Assembly: GCF_900155605.1 (NCBI RefSeq)
Contig: NZ_LT707420.1
Coordinates: 1,391,363 to 1,455,362, forward strand
DNA: 64,000 bases
Direction of reading: 5' to 3'
Source: Actinomyces marseillensis
Lineage (GTDB): Bacteria > Actinomycetota > Actinomycetes > Actinomycetales > Actinomycetaceae
Position numbers and translations under genes: made by a program. Each line of letters begins with the position of its first letter. Position 1 is the first letter of the stretch. Positions 34,351 through 43,694 of the stretch are shown here, piece after piece. The notes beneath the pieces are model-generated. The model saw nothing but the letters and a program-made list of their open reading frames with translations. It ran no database searches and was not told where the DNA came from.

Positions 34351-35308
34351 AGAATCCCAACTGCAGGTGGCGCGCATTCTCGCCATGGCCTCGTGGATCA
34401 ATGAGAATCCCGGTCACACCGTTCGCCAAATCGCACAGCACTTTGGGCGTACCTCCCGCCAGGTGCGCAGAGATATCGAGTACATGGGCGAGATTGGCGA
34501 CTCGATGCTCGATCGTTCCTATGGAATCGACTGGCAGCTCTACGACGAACAAGAGATCCTCGTGATGCGCGGGAGTACCCTTCCCTCGTTGCCTTCATTC
34601 ACCCCTGCCGAGGCAGCAACTTTGCTTGTTGCTTTACGTGCGCTTTCTCCCCACTTGCGGGAGGTCGAGAAGGACGCGCTGTTGGCTGCTGCTGCGAAGC
34701 TCTCTCGTCTTGCACAGGAACAGGCTACGTCTTCTTCTGAGGATAGGGAGATTATTCAGCTACTTGGTGAGGAACCGGTCCTCGCGAAGAGCGCAGAAGG
34801 CGACACGGTTGCACAACTTCGCGAGGCCATCGCAGAGCGTCTTGAAGTTACATTCACATATCAGACGGGTCAGATACACGCCCCTCGTCACGTATTTCCG
34901 CTTGGGCTCCGTCGCCTCGTCGATGCGTGGATTCTCGACGCCTGGGATCCAAAGCGAGAGGTCCATCGAAGCTATAACGTCACCCATATCGATTCACTAC
35001 AGATCGGCGGGCGGCGGCCTCGGGTTGCGATTCCCGATGCCGAGGCTCCGCAATCTCTTACCCTCACCGTCACCCAGGGTGCACGGTGGCTCTGTGAAGA
35101 CTACGAGTGCACGCTGCTTAAAGAAGACGCTGATACCGTGACGCTGAGTCTACCGGTGTGGAACGAAGCGTGGGTTCTTGCACTGCTCTGTGATATTTCG
35201 GCAGATATCATTGAATGCCCGGCCTCATGGCGTTTACGCATGGCTACTTACGCTACGCAGGCGCTTGAGAACTGGGACCACTTTCAATTGATGAGGAGCG
35301 GTGAGTGA
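34343..35308 (+). CDS. pafC: WYL-domain regulator PafC
   Basis: A 321-residue partner of PafB with the same architecture: HTH (HTVRQIAQHFGRTSRQVRRDI) at residues ~20-45 and a WYL region around residues 165-215 (LEVTFTYQTG...HVFPLGLRRLVDAW). GTG 34343 begins inside the pafB end. It overlaps the helicase gene by four bases, forming one transcription unit. Confidence 0.9.
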   Translation: MPEESQLQVARILAMASWINENPGHTVRQIAQHFGRTSRQVRRDIEYMGEIGDSMLDRSYGIDWQLYDEQEILVMRGSTLPSLPSFTPAEAATLLVALRALSPHLREVEKDALLAAAAKLSRLAQEQATSSSEDREIIQLLGEEPVLAKSAEGDTVAQLREAIAERLEVTFTYQTGQIHAPRHVFPLGLRRLVDAWILDAWDPKREVHRSYNVTHIDSLQIGGRRPRVAIPDAEAPQSLTLTVTQGARWLCEDYECTLLKEDADTVTLSLPVWNEAWVLALLCDISADIIECPASWRLRMATYATQALENWDHFQLMRSGE

Positions 35309-38043
35309 GTCCAGCACGGAAGCGACGTCGCGCATCAATGGACGCACAAGAACCGAATGAAAGCCAGTGGTCTCCCGCACAGGGAATGCAGGCTTTTAGA
35401 CGCCAGCAGCGTATTGATCGGTCTTTCCGCCAGAAGTACGTCGATACATTGAGTTTTAGGCCTGACGAGTTCCAAATCCAAGCGATGGACGCGCTTGAAG
35501 CTGGGCACAGTGTCCTTGTGGCAGCGCCGACCGGAGCTGGGAAGACGGTTGTTGGTGAGTTCGCCGTAGCGCTCTCATTGTCGACCGATTCACGTGCTTT
35601 CTACACAACACCGATTAAGGCACTTTCTAATCAGAAGTTTGCAGATTTTCAGAAGCGTTATGGCGAGGAGCGAGTGGGCCTCCTCACCGGCGATACGTCG
35701 ATTAATCCTGACGCACCCATCATCGTCATGACCACCGAAGTCTTGCGGAACATGATTTACATGGGTGCAGACTTGAGTACGCTCAGTCATGTTGTGCTCG
35801 ACGAAGTGCACTATCTTGCGGATCGTTTCCGTGGCCCGGTCTGGGAAGAAGTGCTTATTCATTTGCCCCAGCACACGCGGGTCGTGGCGTTGTCCGCGAC
35901 CGTGTCGAACGCTGAAGAGTTTGGGGAATGGATCGGCCAGGTTCGTGGTTCTTGCGAGGTCATCATCTCTGAAACACGTCCTGTTCCCCTGTTCCAACAC
36001 ATGCTCGTTGACGGCGAACTCTACGATGTCTATGCGCCCTCACGTCGAGGCACTGGACAATCCGAGCGGCTCAACCCAGAACTTCTCTACGCATGTTCAC
36101 CCCAGGGACGACGTCTGAGTCAACGCCGTTTTCGTTCACGTCCCGCAACCGTGATCACTTTAGACCGAGCAAATCTACTACCGGCGATCGTTTTCATTTT
36201 TTCCCGTGCGGGCTGCGAGGACGCGGTTAGTGAAGTCCTTGCCTCCGGAGTGAGTCTGACGACTCGTTCCCAGGCTGAACGTATCCGCAATATTGCACAA
36301 TCAGCGGTGAGCTCTATCCCCGTTGAGGACTACGCAGTTTTAGGGATTGATCCGTGGATTCGTGCCCTTGAGAGGGGAGTGGCTGCGCATCACGCGGGGA
36401 TGCTCCCACTGATGAAGGAAACGGTTGAAAAGCTCTTCACAATGGGGCTTTTGCGCATTGTCTATGCCACAGAGACTCTTGCTTTGGGTATCAATATGCC
36501 TGCGCGTTGTGTCGTGATTGAGTCTTTACAAAAGTGGAACGGTGCCGAGCACGTCCGTTTATCGGCCGGCGAGTTTACGCAGCTTTCAGGACGTGCAGGG
36601 CGGCGCGGGATTGATATTGAGGGCCATGTGGTCGTCAGTGGGCGTCGCGACATTGCCCCCGAGGAAGTTGCTGCCCTGGCGTCGAAACGTACTTATCCGC
36701 TTGTGAGTGCATTCCATCCGACATACAACATGGTGGTTAATCTGCTTGCGCATTCCACGCGCAAGGCAACGAGAAAAGTCTTGGAATCGTCTTTTGCCCA
36801 GTTCCAAGCCGATTCCTCAGTCGTGCATCTCGCTCAGAGCGCGCGCGCTCTTGAGAAGGACTTGGATTCTTTAGGAGAGCATGTTGAGTGCTCTCGAGGA
36901 GATGCCCACGAGTACTTCAGTATGCGTGACCGTCTCGCACGCCTTGAGAAGGAAGCTTCTCGTGAACATACGAGCGAGCGCAGGAGGCAAGACCAAGAGC
37001 TATTCCGCTCTCTGAAGCCCGGTCAGGTTTTCGATATTGGTGCCAAACGTAAGGCCCGTCGATACCTTGCGCTTGAACTTCAGCATTCCGCGGGCATGCG
37101 TCCCTTGCTCAAGACTTTGGGAAGCGATGGGCGTTTCCATACCTTGAGTTTGGAGGACTTGAGCGGAAGCCTTGAACTTGTTGCAGTGCTACGCGTTCCT
37201 CCTTCCGAGGCGTTACGTCGCCATCGGGGACGCGAAGAGTGGGCGCATCGTATCCGCGAACTTCGAGCCAGCGGAAAGGCGAAGAAACATACCTCACCGC
37301 AGGCGTTACCAATTGATCGTGAGATCGCCACACTTCGATCAGCTATTCGACGCCACCCAGTCCACTCATGCCCGCACCGTGATGAACATGCTCGAGCGGG
37401 GCATACGTGGGCAAAGAAGAACGCCGAGTATGAGAAGCTCCTTAAGCGGATTGACGGGAGAACGAACTCTGTCGCATCTCAGTTTGACCGCGTATGCGCA
37501 GTTCTCGATCGGATGGGTTTCTTAGTTGATGATCGCGTCACTCCTTCGGGCGAAATATTGAGGCGTGTTTTTGGCGAGCGCAATCTTGTTGTTGTTGAGG
37601 CTCTTCAACGCGGGGTTTGGGACAATCTTTCGGCCCCTGAGTTGGCTGCAATTGCCTCAACCTGCGTTTATCAATCACGGGGAGAAGAATCAGCCGGGGT
37701 TGAGCCGTGGACGGCAAGTTCGACAGCCCTCGCCCGTGCGTGGGAAGAAACATTCGCCCTGTCACAATCGGTTATTTCGATAGAAAATGAACTCGGTGTT
37801 CCTTCAACTCCAGAGCTTGATCCCGGACTTGCACAAGCGGTAATCGCATGGGCGAATGGCGCAACTTTAACGACAGCAATTTGGGGGACACCTCTTCTTG
37901 CCGGCGATTTTGTCCGTTGGGTTCGCCAGGTCGTGGATCTCCTTGATCAGCTCCGTCATGTTGCTTCACCTGCTCTTGCCGCCAAAGCGCGAGATGCGCG
38001 CCAGCTTCTTCTGCGAGGAGTCGTCACGTGGGACGCCGAGTAG
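35305..38043 (+). CDS. helY: Ski2-like DEAD/DEAH-box helicase HelY
   Basis: A 912-residue superfamily 2 helicase related to Mtr4/Ski2. Walker A is APTGAGKT, motif II is DEVH (VVLDEVHYL), motif III is SAT and motif VI is GRAGRRG. A C-terminal DSHCT-like domain occupies the last ~180 residues. It unwinds RNA or DNA; the cellular role in actinobacteria is not clear. GTG 35305 overlaps pafC. The following lnt start lies 16 bases inside its end. The pafBC-helY neighbourhood matches mycobacteria, though tatA and tatC are missing between them. Confidence 0.93.
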   Translation: MSPARKRRRASMDAQEPNESQWSPAQGMQAFRRQQRIDRSFRQKYVDTLSFRPDEFQIQAMDALEAGHSVLVAAPTGAGKTVVGEFAVALSLSTDSRAFYTTPIKALSNQKFADFQKRYGEERVGLLTGDTSINPDAPIIVMTTEVLRNMIYMGADLSTLSHVVLDEVHYLADRFRGPVWEEVLIHLPQHTRVVALSATVSNAEEFGEWIGQVRGSCEVIISETRPVPLFQHMLVDGELYDVYAPSRRGTGQSERLNPELLYACSPQGRRLSQRRFRSRPATVITLDRANLLPAIVFIFSRAGCEDAVSEVLASGVSLTTRSQAERIRNIAQSAVSSIPVEDYAVLGIDPWIRALERGVAAHHAGMLPLMKETVEKLFTMGLLRIVYATETLALGINMPARCVVIESLQKWNGAEHVRLSAGEFTQLSGRAGRRGIDIEGHVVVSGRRDIAPEEVAALASKRTYPLVSAFHPTYNMVVNLLAHSTRKATRKVLESSFAQFQADSSVVHLAQSARALEKDLDSLGEHVECSRGDAHEYFSMRDRLARLEKEASREHTSERRRQDQELFRSLKPGQVFDIGAKRKARRYLALELQHSAGMRPLLKTLGSDGRFHTLSLEDLSGSLELVAVLRVPPSEALRRHRGREEWAHRIRELRASGKAKKHTSPQALPIDREIATLRSAIRRHPVHSCPHRDEHARAGHTWAKKNAEYEKLLKRIDGRTNSVASQFDRVCAVLDRMGFLVDDRVTPSGEILRRVFGERNLVVVEALQRGVWDNLSAPELAAIASTCVYQSRGEESAGVEPWTASSTALARAWEETFALSQSVISIENELGVPSTPELDPGLAQAVIAWANGATLTTAIWGTPLLAGDFVRWVRQVVDLLDQLRHVASPALAAKARDARQLLLRGVVTWDAE

Positions 38044-39596
38044 CACGAGGTTTTCGTCTCAGCCTCTTTGATTGCGCGGTATGTCTATTAGCCGGATGCG
38101 GCTTGTGGGCATCATTCCCGGATCTGTCCATCGCTATTGTCATGATTCCCTCGGCAGCGCTGATGATTTCGTGCGTCGACCGGGTCGGCGCGTGGCGCGC
38201 AGCTTTTTACATGTTTCTTGTGGGACTCGCCTTCTGGCTTCCGCTTATTCCATGGACCGCTCAGGCAACCGGAGGGAGCGTTCTGCCATGGATCGCCTTG
38301 AGTGTCGTTGAAACATTGTTTTTCTCGTTATGGGGTGCAATTTATAGCGGACTCATGCGTTTATCCTGGGCGCGTTTCACGCTCGGGCAGGTGGTTGTAA
38401 CCGCGGTTTCCTGGGTGGGGATCGAACAGCTACGGAGTCATTTTCCTTGGTCAGGATTCCCCTGGGGCAATCTTGCTTATCCCCAGGTTGCAACGCCTTT
38501 AGGGCACTTGGCTCCCTGGGGTGGTGAAGTACTAGTGAGCGCAGCAGTCATTGCATGCGCTGTATGTCTCCGACGCGCTTTTGATTTCACCCAGCGTGGA
38601 GGCCTGCACTGGTATTCGCGCCCACTCGCCTTGGTTGGTGCTGTTGCGATCTTCTGTGCACCAATCGCACTTCCTTTGCATTCCTCACAAGAAAATGGCG
38701 CGCTCACCGTCGCAGCTATCCAGGGCAACATCGAGCTTCCTGCTCTCGAAACCTATGCTCAGCCTGGGAAAGTCACGGGAAACCATGCGCGTTTAACGAA
38801 AGATCTAGCAGCGTCGAAGGACCACATCGATCTTGTCATCTGGGGAGAGTCCTCAACGGATCGCGATCCACTTTATAACCGCCTCGTCTCAGGGCTGATT
38901 GGATCGGCAGCGCAAGATGTGCAAGCGCCGATCCTAGTGGGTATTACGCGTCTCGAAGACGATCGTCGCTACAACTACATGGGCGTATGGTATCCGGGTT
39001 CAGGCTTGAGCGAGTCCTATTACGGCAAGCAAATCCCTGTGCCTTTCGGTGAATACATTCCTGCGCGTTCAATCATTTCGCGTCTAGCAACTGAAGCTGC
39101 ACAAGTTGATATCGATCTCGAGGCTGTCGATAACTCTTCGCGTTTCGATGTGTCTTTGCAGGACGGGCGAGTGGTACCTCTAGCGATGGGAATCTGTTTT
39201 GAGGTCGCTTACGAGGATCTCCTCGGCGAAGGCGTTGCTTCCGGCGGCCAGATAATCGTTATTCCGTCAAATAACTATCATTTTGGGCTTAGTGCCGAAG
39301 GGTCACAACAGACTCAGATTGCGCGTTTTCGTGCGATCGAGTTTTCACGTTCCACGGTTCAGGCTTCAACAACTGGAAATTCGATAATTGTTCGTCCTGA
39401 CGGAAGCGTTGTCGCTCAAAGCGGTAGGATGCAATCTGCTACCTTAACCGCCGAGGTACCACTGCGTTCTTCGCTCACCTGGGCTGCGCGAATAGCGCCA
39501 TATTCCGCTAAAATTAGCTGGGCATCAACTGGAATTCTTCTGGTGTTGCTGTGCATGCAAACCATTCGTCGATCACAAGGGAAACGCCGCTCATGA
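38028..39596 (+). CDS. lnt: Apolipoprotein N-acyltransferase
   Basis: A 522-residue protein with N-terminal hydrophobic segments (residues ~10-210) and an extracytoplasmic nitrilase domain. The catalytic triad is readable: Glu in VIWGESST, Lys in YYGKQIPVPFGEY and Cys in GICFEVAYED. It N-acylates lipoproteins such as the RibY-like protein here. GTG 38028 overlaps helY. In mycobacteria Lnt is fused to Ppm1; here they are two genes with a four-base overlap. Confidence 0.92.
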   Translation: MGRRVARGFRLSLFDCAVCLLAGCGLWASFPDLSIAIVMIPSAALMISCVDRVGAWRAAFYMFLVGLAFWLPLIPWTAQATGGSVLPWIALSVVETLFFSLWGAIYSGLMRLSWARFTLGQVVVTAVSWVGIEQLRSHFPWSGFPWGNLAYPQVATPLGHLAPWGGEVLVSAAVIACAVCLRRAFDFTQRGGLHWYSRPLALVGAVAIFCAPIALPLHSSQENGALTVAAIQGNIELPALETYAQPGKVTGNHARLTKDLAASKDHIDLVIWGESSTDRDPLYNRLVSGLIGSAAQDVQAPILVGITRLEDDRRYNYMGVWYPGSGLSESYYGKQIPVPFGEYIPARSIISRLATEAAQVDIDLEAVDNSSRFDVSLQDGRVVPLAMGICFEVAYEDLLGEGVASGGQIIVIPSNNYHFGLSAEGSQQTQIARFRAIEFSRSTVQASTTGNSIIVRPDGSVVAQSGRMQSATLTAEVPLRSSLTWAARIAPYSAKISWASTGILLVLLCMQTIRRSQGKRRS

Positions 39597-40357
39597 CGAA
39601 CTCTGAACAGATGTATGAAACCGGCAGGGGAGTAGTGGCTGTTATCCCCACCTACTGCGAAGTGGAGTCCCTTCCTGGTTTGCTCTCACGCGTGCATGCT
39701 GTCCTTCCTGAGCTGAGTGTTTTGATCGTTGATGATTCTTCGCCCGATGGCACGGGGGAGTGGGTTCGTGAACAGATGGAATCAGATTCCCGTCTTCATT
39801 TACATACGCGCCCTGCAAAGTCTGGACTCGCAACCGCTTATGTTGAAGGCCTTGGACGGGCACTTGAGATGGGATTCGATTACCTCATTCAGATGGACGC
39901 CGATGCCTCGCACCGTCCAGAGGATCTTCCTAAGCTTCTGGTCCGAGCGGCCGGTCCAGATCATCCGGATATGGTGATCGGCTCTCGGTGGGTTCCCGGA
40001 GGAAAGACCAACGGCTGGGCCCCTTGGCGCGTGGCGCTTTCACGTGCTGGAAATGCCTATATCAATTTCTGGCTCGGTACACGAATCAAGGATGCGACCG
40101 CGGGTTTGCGCGTCCACAAGGCTTCTTGGTTGCGCGAAACGGCCATTCTTGACAAGGTTTCGACCGTCGGTTTCGGATTCCAAGTCGAGATGACGACAAT
40201 GGCCGAGGCGATGGGGGCAACGATTGTCGAGGTGCCCATTACCTTCGACGAACGTGAATTGGGAGAGTCAAAGCTTTCGGGTTCAATCTTTGTCGAGGAG
40301 CTTGTCATGGTGACAAAGAACGGCATTAAACGAAAGTTTTCACGTCGCAAGAAGTAA
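39593..40357 (+). CDS. ppm: Polyprenol-phosphate mannosyltransferase
   Basis: A 254-residue GT2 enzyme that makes polyprenol-phosphate-mannose from GDP-mannose, the donor for extracytoplasmic mannosylation. VIPTYCEVESLPGLL, VDDSSPDGT and QMDADASHRPEDLP carry the catalytic acidic residues. There is no membrane segment, unlike DPM1 fusions. The start overlaps lnt; ATG 39593 is preferred over an ATG 42 bases earlier. A terminator follows directly. Confidence 0.92.
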   Translation: MTNSEQMYETGRGVVAVIPTYCEVESLPGLLSRVHAVLPELSVLIVDDSSPDGTGEWVREQMESDSRLHLHTRPAKSGLATAYVEGLGRALEMGFDYLIQMDADASHRPEDLPKLLVRAAGPDHPDMVIGSRWVPGGKTNGWAPWRVALSRAGNAYINFWLGTRIKDATAGLRVHKASWLRETAILDKVSTVGFGFQVEMTTMAEAMGATIVEVPITFDERELGESKLSGSIFVEELVMVTKNGIKRKFSRRKK

Positions 40358-40358
40358 A

Positions 40359-40392
40359 AATCTGCGCCCACCAAAAGAAATGGGCGCAGATT
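40359..40392. terminator. Bidirectional terminator between ppm and rbpA
   Basis: AATCTGCGCCCA pairs perfectly with TGGGCGCAGATT around a 10-base loop, between convergent genes. Confidence 0.85.
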
Positions 40393-40416
40393 ATGTCAAG
40401 TGATACAGCTGAAGTG

Positions 40417-40782
40417 TCAGCCCTTACGATAGTGTCCTTCAAGACGAAGACGTCCCTCACGTAGGAGAGTTAGCTGTTCTTGAAGAACTTCTTCAAGTTC
40501 TTCAATCGAGCGACGCTCAAGGAGCATGTCCCAGTGAGTGCGGGCAGGCTTTGCGGGCTTTTGCTCTTCATCCTCGGTAGCTTCACCGATCAGTTCTGCC
40601 ATCTGGCCACAGCGACATTCCCATGTAGCCGGAGGCGTTGCCTCTGAGGCAAAAGGAACCTCAAATTGGTGTCCGTTTGAGCATAGGTACTGAGCTGTAA
40701 AGCGATCCGCAAAGACGACTCCGTCCTCAGACTCCATCGACTTCGCACCGATTTGCATTCCGCGTAGCGCGCGATCTGCCAC
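40417..40782 (-). CDS. rbpA: RNA polymerase-binding protein RbpA
   Basis: A 121-residue transcription factor. It stabilises RNA polymerase with the primary sigma factor and helps promoter opening. The central beta barrel has the cysteine pairs (CSNGHQFEVPF and CRCGQ) and the C-terminal sigma-interacting part reads ARTHWDMLLERRS. It is diagnostic of actinobacteria. GTG 40782 follows a GGGAGGA site. A TAAACT -10-like hexamer lies at 40818-40823 with no good -35. Confidence 0.96.
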   Translation of the reverse strand: MADRALRGMQIGAKSMESEDGVVFADRFTAQYLCSNGHQFEVPFASEATPPATWECRCGQMAELIGEATEDEEQKPAKPARTHWDMLLERRSIEELEEVLQEQLTLLREGRLRLEGHYRKG

Positions 40783-40817
40783 CTTGATCCTCCCGCAGTA
40801 TTGATTGAATGAATAGA

Positions 40818-40823
40818 AGTTTA
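40818..40823 (-). promoter_or_regulatory. Candidate -10 of rbpA
   Basis: TAAACT on the minus strand, about 35 bases before GTG 40782. The region 40783-41007 holds no gene. Confidence 0.35.
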
Positions 40824-41007
40824 GCCGAAATCGTCACATGCGGCGAGAAAGGCAATATAAATAAAGCACGTATACCGATCCGATAATGTACATTATGTCA
40901 AGTAATGCAGAGGGAGAACGCAACACCCTGAACTTTCGATTCCCACCACTTCCCTATACGAAACTACAGCGGAAAACACAAAGGCAGGCGCGGCCTCGGC
41001 AATGGGA

Positions 41008-41568
41008 TTAGGAAACTGAACGCCTCAGTGCACGACGGGCGGCAAGTTCATCGACCAGCACATTCTCTTCAGCGCGTTCGCTCGGGAGCTCGGCCAGCGA
41101 ACCTTCCAACTCTCGCCAGACGCGACCGACTGCAATACCGAATACACCCTGACCTCCTTGAAGAAGGTCGATGACTTCATCGGTTGAAGTGCATTCATAA
41201 ACCGAAGCGCCATCGCTCATGAGAGTGATGGAGGCAAGATCATCTACGCCGCGGCGATGAAGCTGTGTAACAGCCGTACGAACCTGTTGAAGAGAAACTC
41301 CTGCGTCAAGCAGTTTCTTCACAATCTTCAAGACCAGGATGTCCTTGAAGGAATAGAGGCGCTGCGAACCTGATCCACGAGCAGCTCGGACCGATGGCTG
41401 AAGCAATCCAGTGCGTGCCCAGTAATCGAGCTGACGATATGTAATTCCGACCGCAGCACAGGCAACGGGACCGCGGTAACCCACATCGTCCCTATCGCGA
41501 CCTTCCAAAGGGTCACCAAAGAGCATAGGCTGACGCCCCTGCATGCCATCCAGCGGTTCTGCGCTCAC
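41008..41568 (-). CDS. MerR-family regulator, second of the FtsR neighbourhood
   Basis: A 186-residue regulator with an N-terminal MerR winged helix (CAAVGITYRQLDYWARTGLL and RLYSFKDILVLKIVKKLLD) and a long C-terminal domain without cysteine metal sites. It corresponds by neighbourhood to the mycobacterial gene Rv1830. The effector is unknown. Start GTG 41568 follows GGAG. The DUF151 nuclease gene that usually separates the two MerR genes is absent. Confidence 0.85.
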   Translation of the reverse strand: MSAEPLDGMQGRQPMLFGDPLEGRDRDDVGYRGPVACAAVGITYRQLDYWARTGLLQPSVRAARGSGSQRLYSFKDILVLKIVKKLLDAGVSLQQVRTAVTQLHRRGVDDLASITLMSDGASVYECTSTDEVIDLLQGGQGVFGIAVGRVWRELEGSLAELPSERAEENVLVDELAARRALRRSVS

Positions 41569-41673
41569 GAATGCTCCTTGATACGAAAGAATGACGATCT
41601 GAGGTTAAGACTACGAACATGAAGGACGAGGGTCAATCAACAACACGGCGAGCCTTCAAGTTCAAGTTGAAGG

Positions 41674-42432
41674 TTACACCCCGCCGTCAGTCAATTGCGA
41701 AATCGCCACGCGCAACATTTCTTGATGTAAATGAGCGAAGCGCTCCCCTAGCTCAAGACAACGCGCATTTTGTCGCTCTCGATCGACAGCCCGATCGCGC
41801 GGAGTCTGCGACAAAACGGTTTGGTCAATAAGATCCGCACTGCGCTCGGCACCCTGACGAACTGAGCGTAATGTGCGTGCGTCTACGCCCATCGATTCAA
41901 GCTCACGAATCTGTAGCACGACCTGAACGCTACGAGCCGGAAAATAGCCGGCAATATCGGAGGAAATTAATCCCAAGGTCACATAACGCTCAATGGCACT
42001 CAAGTCACAGCCGGTCAGATCAGCAAGATCAGCGGCGGGAATCGCACGACGATTACCGACGGAGACAACCTTTCCCTCCGAGGCAACGACTTGAGCGGCT
42101 CGGCGCTGAGAGACTTCGTGGCCCGCATCAAGCGCGCGGAGCTGATCACGAATGACATCCAGAGGCGAATATGAATCTCTCTGGCTTGCCAGAACATAGC
42201 GAAGGCGTTCGATATCAGCACGGGAATACTTGCGGTACCCGGCCAAGGTTCGCGCGGGGACAACGAGGCCCTTATCTTCAAGGAATCGAACCTTTGACTG
42301 TGTGATAGCAGGAAACTCCCCTTTCAGGCGCTCGACAAGCTGCCCGATTGAGAGTTCCGGCTCACGACTGATACCGCGAGGCCACGGCTCGATCGTTTCT
42401 TCCGTGACCTTGCGCTGTGCGCGCGCGTTCAT
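41674..42432 (-). CDS. ftsR: MerR-family cell-division regulator FtsR
   Basis: A 252-residue MerR regulator with ITQSKVRFLEDKGLVVPAR and GYRKYSRADIERLRYVLASQRD at the N-terminus. In Corynebacterium FtsR activates ftsZ; the mycobacterial counterpart is Rv1828. It overlaps the FHA protein gene by four bases. The C-terminal domain ends around 41680. Confidence 0.87.
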   Translation of the reverse strand: MNARAQRKVTEETIEPWPRGISREPELSIGQLVERLKGEFPAITQSKVRFLEDKGLVVPARTLAGYRKYSRADIERLRYVLASQRDSYSPLDVIRDQLRALDAGHEVSQRRAAQVVASEGKVVSVGNRRAIPAADLADLTGCDLSAIERYVTLGLISSDIAGYFPARSVQVVLQIRELESMGVDARTLRSVRQGAERSADLIDQTVLSQTPRDRAVDRERQNARCLELGERFAHLHQEMLRVAISQLTDGGV

Positions 42433-42863
42433 TGGACTTGCGGTGAAGGCTGGTAGGTCAGACGATACTTGCCAATCTGTACCTCGTCGCCTGCGTGCAA
42501 CTCACACTGGTCGACACGCTCACGATTGACGTAGGTGCCATTCAAAGAACCCGAATCACGCACGGTATGCCCACCGTCACGAGAGAGGAACTGGCAATGC
42601 TTACGAGAAACAGTGACGTCATCCAAGAAAATGTCGGCACGCGGCGAACGACCCGCGTTAGTGACCTCTGCATCCAAGAGGAAACGCGCGCCCGAGTTCG
42701 GACCACGCTGAACAATGAGCAGCGCGGAACCCGCGGGAAGGGCGTTAACAGCATCCTGATCGCGCGCAGACAAAGGCAGAGGCGCATCCACGGCCTCGTC
42801 AACAGTGTTCAGACTGAAGACGGAAGTTGCCGTCGGGTCGAACTCCTGGCGCTGGTTTTCCAT
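42429..42863 (-). CDS. garA: FHA-domain regulator GarA/OdhI
   Basis: A 144-residue protein with an FHA domain at residues ~45-140 (GRSPRADIFLDDVTVSRKHCQF and DSGSLNGTYVN). OdhI/GarA inhibits 2-oxoglutarate dehydrogenase until phosphorylated by Ser/Thr kinases on an N-terminal TTSVF motif. Here the motif reads TATSVF, so one threonine is replaced. ATG 42863 has CTGGAG at a good distance; GTG 42866 is the alternative. A TATACT -10 lies at 42896-42901. Confidence 0.9.
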   Translation of the reverse strand: MENQRQEFDPTATSVFSLNTVDEAVDAPLPLSARDQDAVNALPAGSALLIVQRGPNSGARFLLDAEVTNAGRSPRADIFLDDVTVSRKHCQFLSRDGGHTVRDSGSLNGTYVNRERVDQCELHAGDEVQIGKYRLTYQPSPQVQ

Positions 42864-42895
42864 CACATACTCCAGTTCATAGGGACAATAGGCTC

Positions 42896-42901
42896 AGTAT
42901 A
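42896..42901 (-). promoter_or_regulatory. Candidate -10 of garA
   Basis: TATACT on the minus strand, 32 bases before ATG 42863. The region between garA and the DUF881 gene is 66 bases. Confidence 0.45.
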
Positions 42902-42929
42902 GTGTGGCGGCGTCACCTTCGCGAAGGAT

Positions 42930-43691
42930 CTATTGAACTTCTTTGGCAAATTCAGGGACCTTCGGTGTCGACGTCGAGGAAATTGTGAGGTCTTTAATCT
43001 GCGTGATCGTCACTGACGCGCCCTTGGCGCGCATCTGAGCAGCACTACCGGCTTGAATCTCGAGCGCGGTCGAAATCGTCTGCGAATCCCCAATCACTTT
43101 CCAGACATAGGGAGAAGTAATTTCCTCGCCGTCAACGCGAATCACTCCCCCATCACTCGTAAAACTCGAGGCGATAGTGATGCGATGTCCGTTGATATCC
43201 ACCGCCTCAGCACCCGCATTGCGCAATTCTCCCATCGCCATCACAAAGTGCGTTGAGCTGAGCGAATGCGTTGAGTCAGCGATGACCATTTCGATTCCGG
43301 GGCCGTGCACCGCAACCTGCCCAGAGTTGATCTTCGCCTGTTCCTCAGCTTTCTTTGCTGCAGCCGCAGCCGCCTCTTCCTTTTGAGACTCGTCTTCAAG
43401 CTGGCTGACTTGAGATTCCAGTCGCCCGCGTTCCACGCGCAAGTTCTGTTCTTGAACCGAAAGGTTGTCAAGGAGCTCAACCAATTGCTCTTGGCTCAGA
43501 GAACTCAGCGGATCCGTGCGCTGCGCCCGCACCTGAGTGACCAAAGCGATTCCCAAAATAAGGCAGATCACAAAGAGAAGAAGGTGAGTTCCGCGCGGAA
43601 CAGCCAAGATTGCCGCGCGTAGACGCGTGTGGATTGGTTGCAGAGGCTCTTGAGCCTGCGGGGCATCCTCGTGTTTAACGTGCTGTCCCAT
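42930..43691 (-). CDS. DUF881 family membrane protein (second)
   Basis: A 253-residue protein with one N-terminal membrane segment (residues ~37-54), an alanine- and glutamate-rich coiled coil (~65-120) and a DUF881 domain (ITSPYVWKVIGD, LRNAGAEAVDINGHRI). The family is near cell-division genes in actinobacteria, but the function is unknown. It follows the Sbp gene by three bases. Confidence 0.87.
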   Translation of the reverse strand: MGQHVKHEDAPQAQEPLQPIHTRLRAAILAVPRGTHLLLFVICLILGIALVTQVRAQRTDPLSSLSQEQLVELLDNLSVQEQNLRVERGRLESQVSQLEDESQKEEAAAAAAKKAEEQAKINSGQVAVHGPGIEMVIADSTHSLSSTHFVMAMGELRNAGAEAVDINGHRITIASSFTSDGGVIRVDGEEITSPYVWKVIGDSQTISTALEIQAGSAAQMRAKGASVTITQIKDLTISSTSTPKVPEFAKEVQ

Positions 43692-43694
43692 CGC

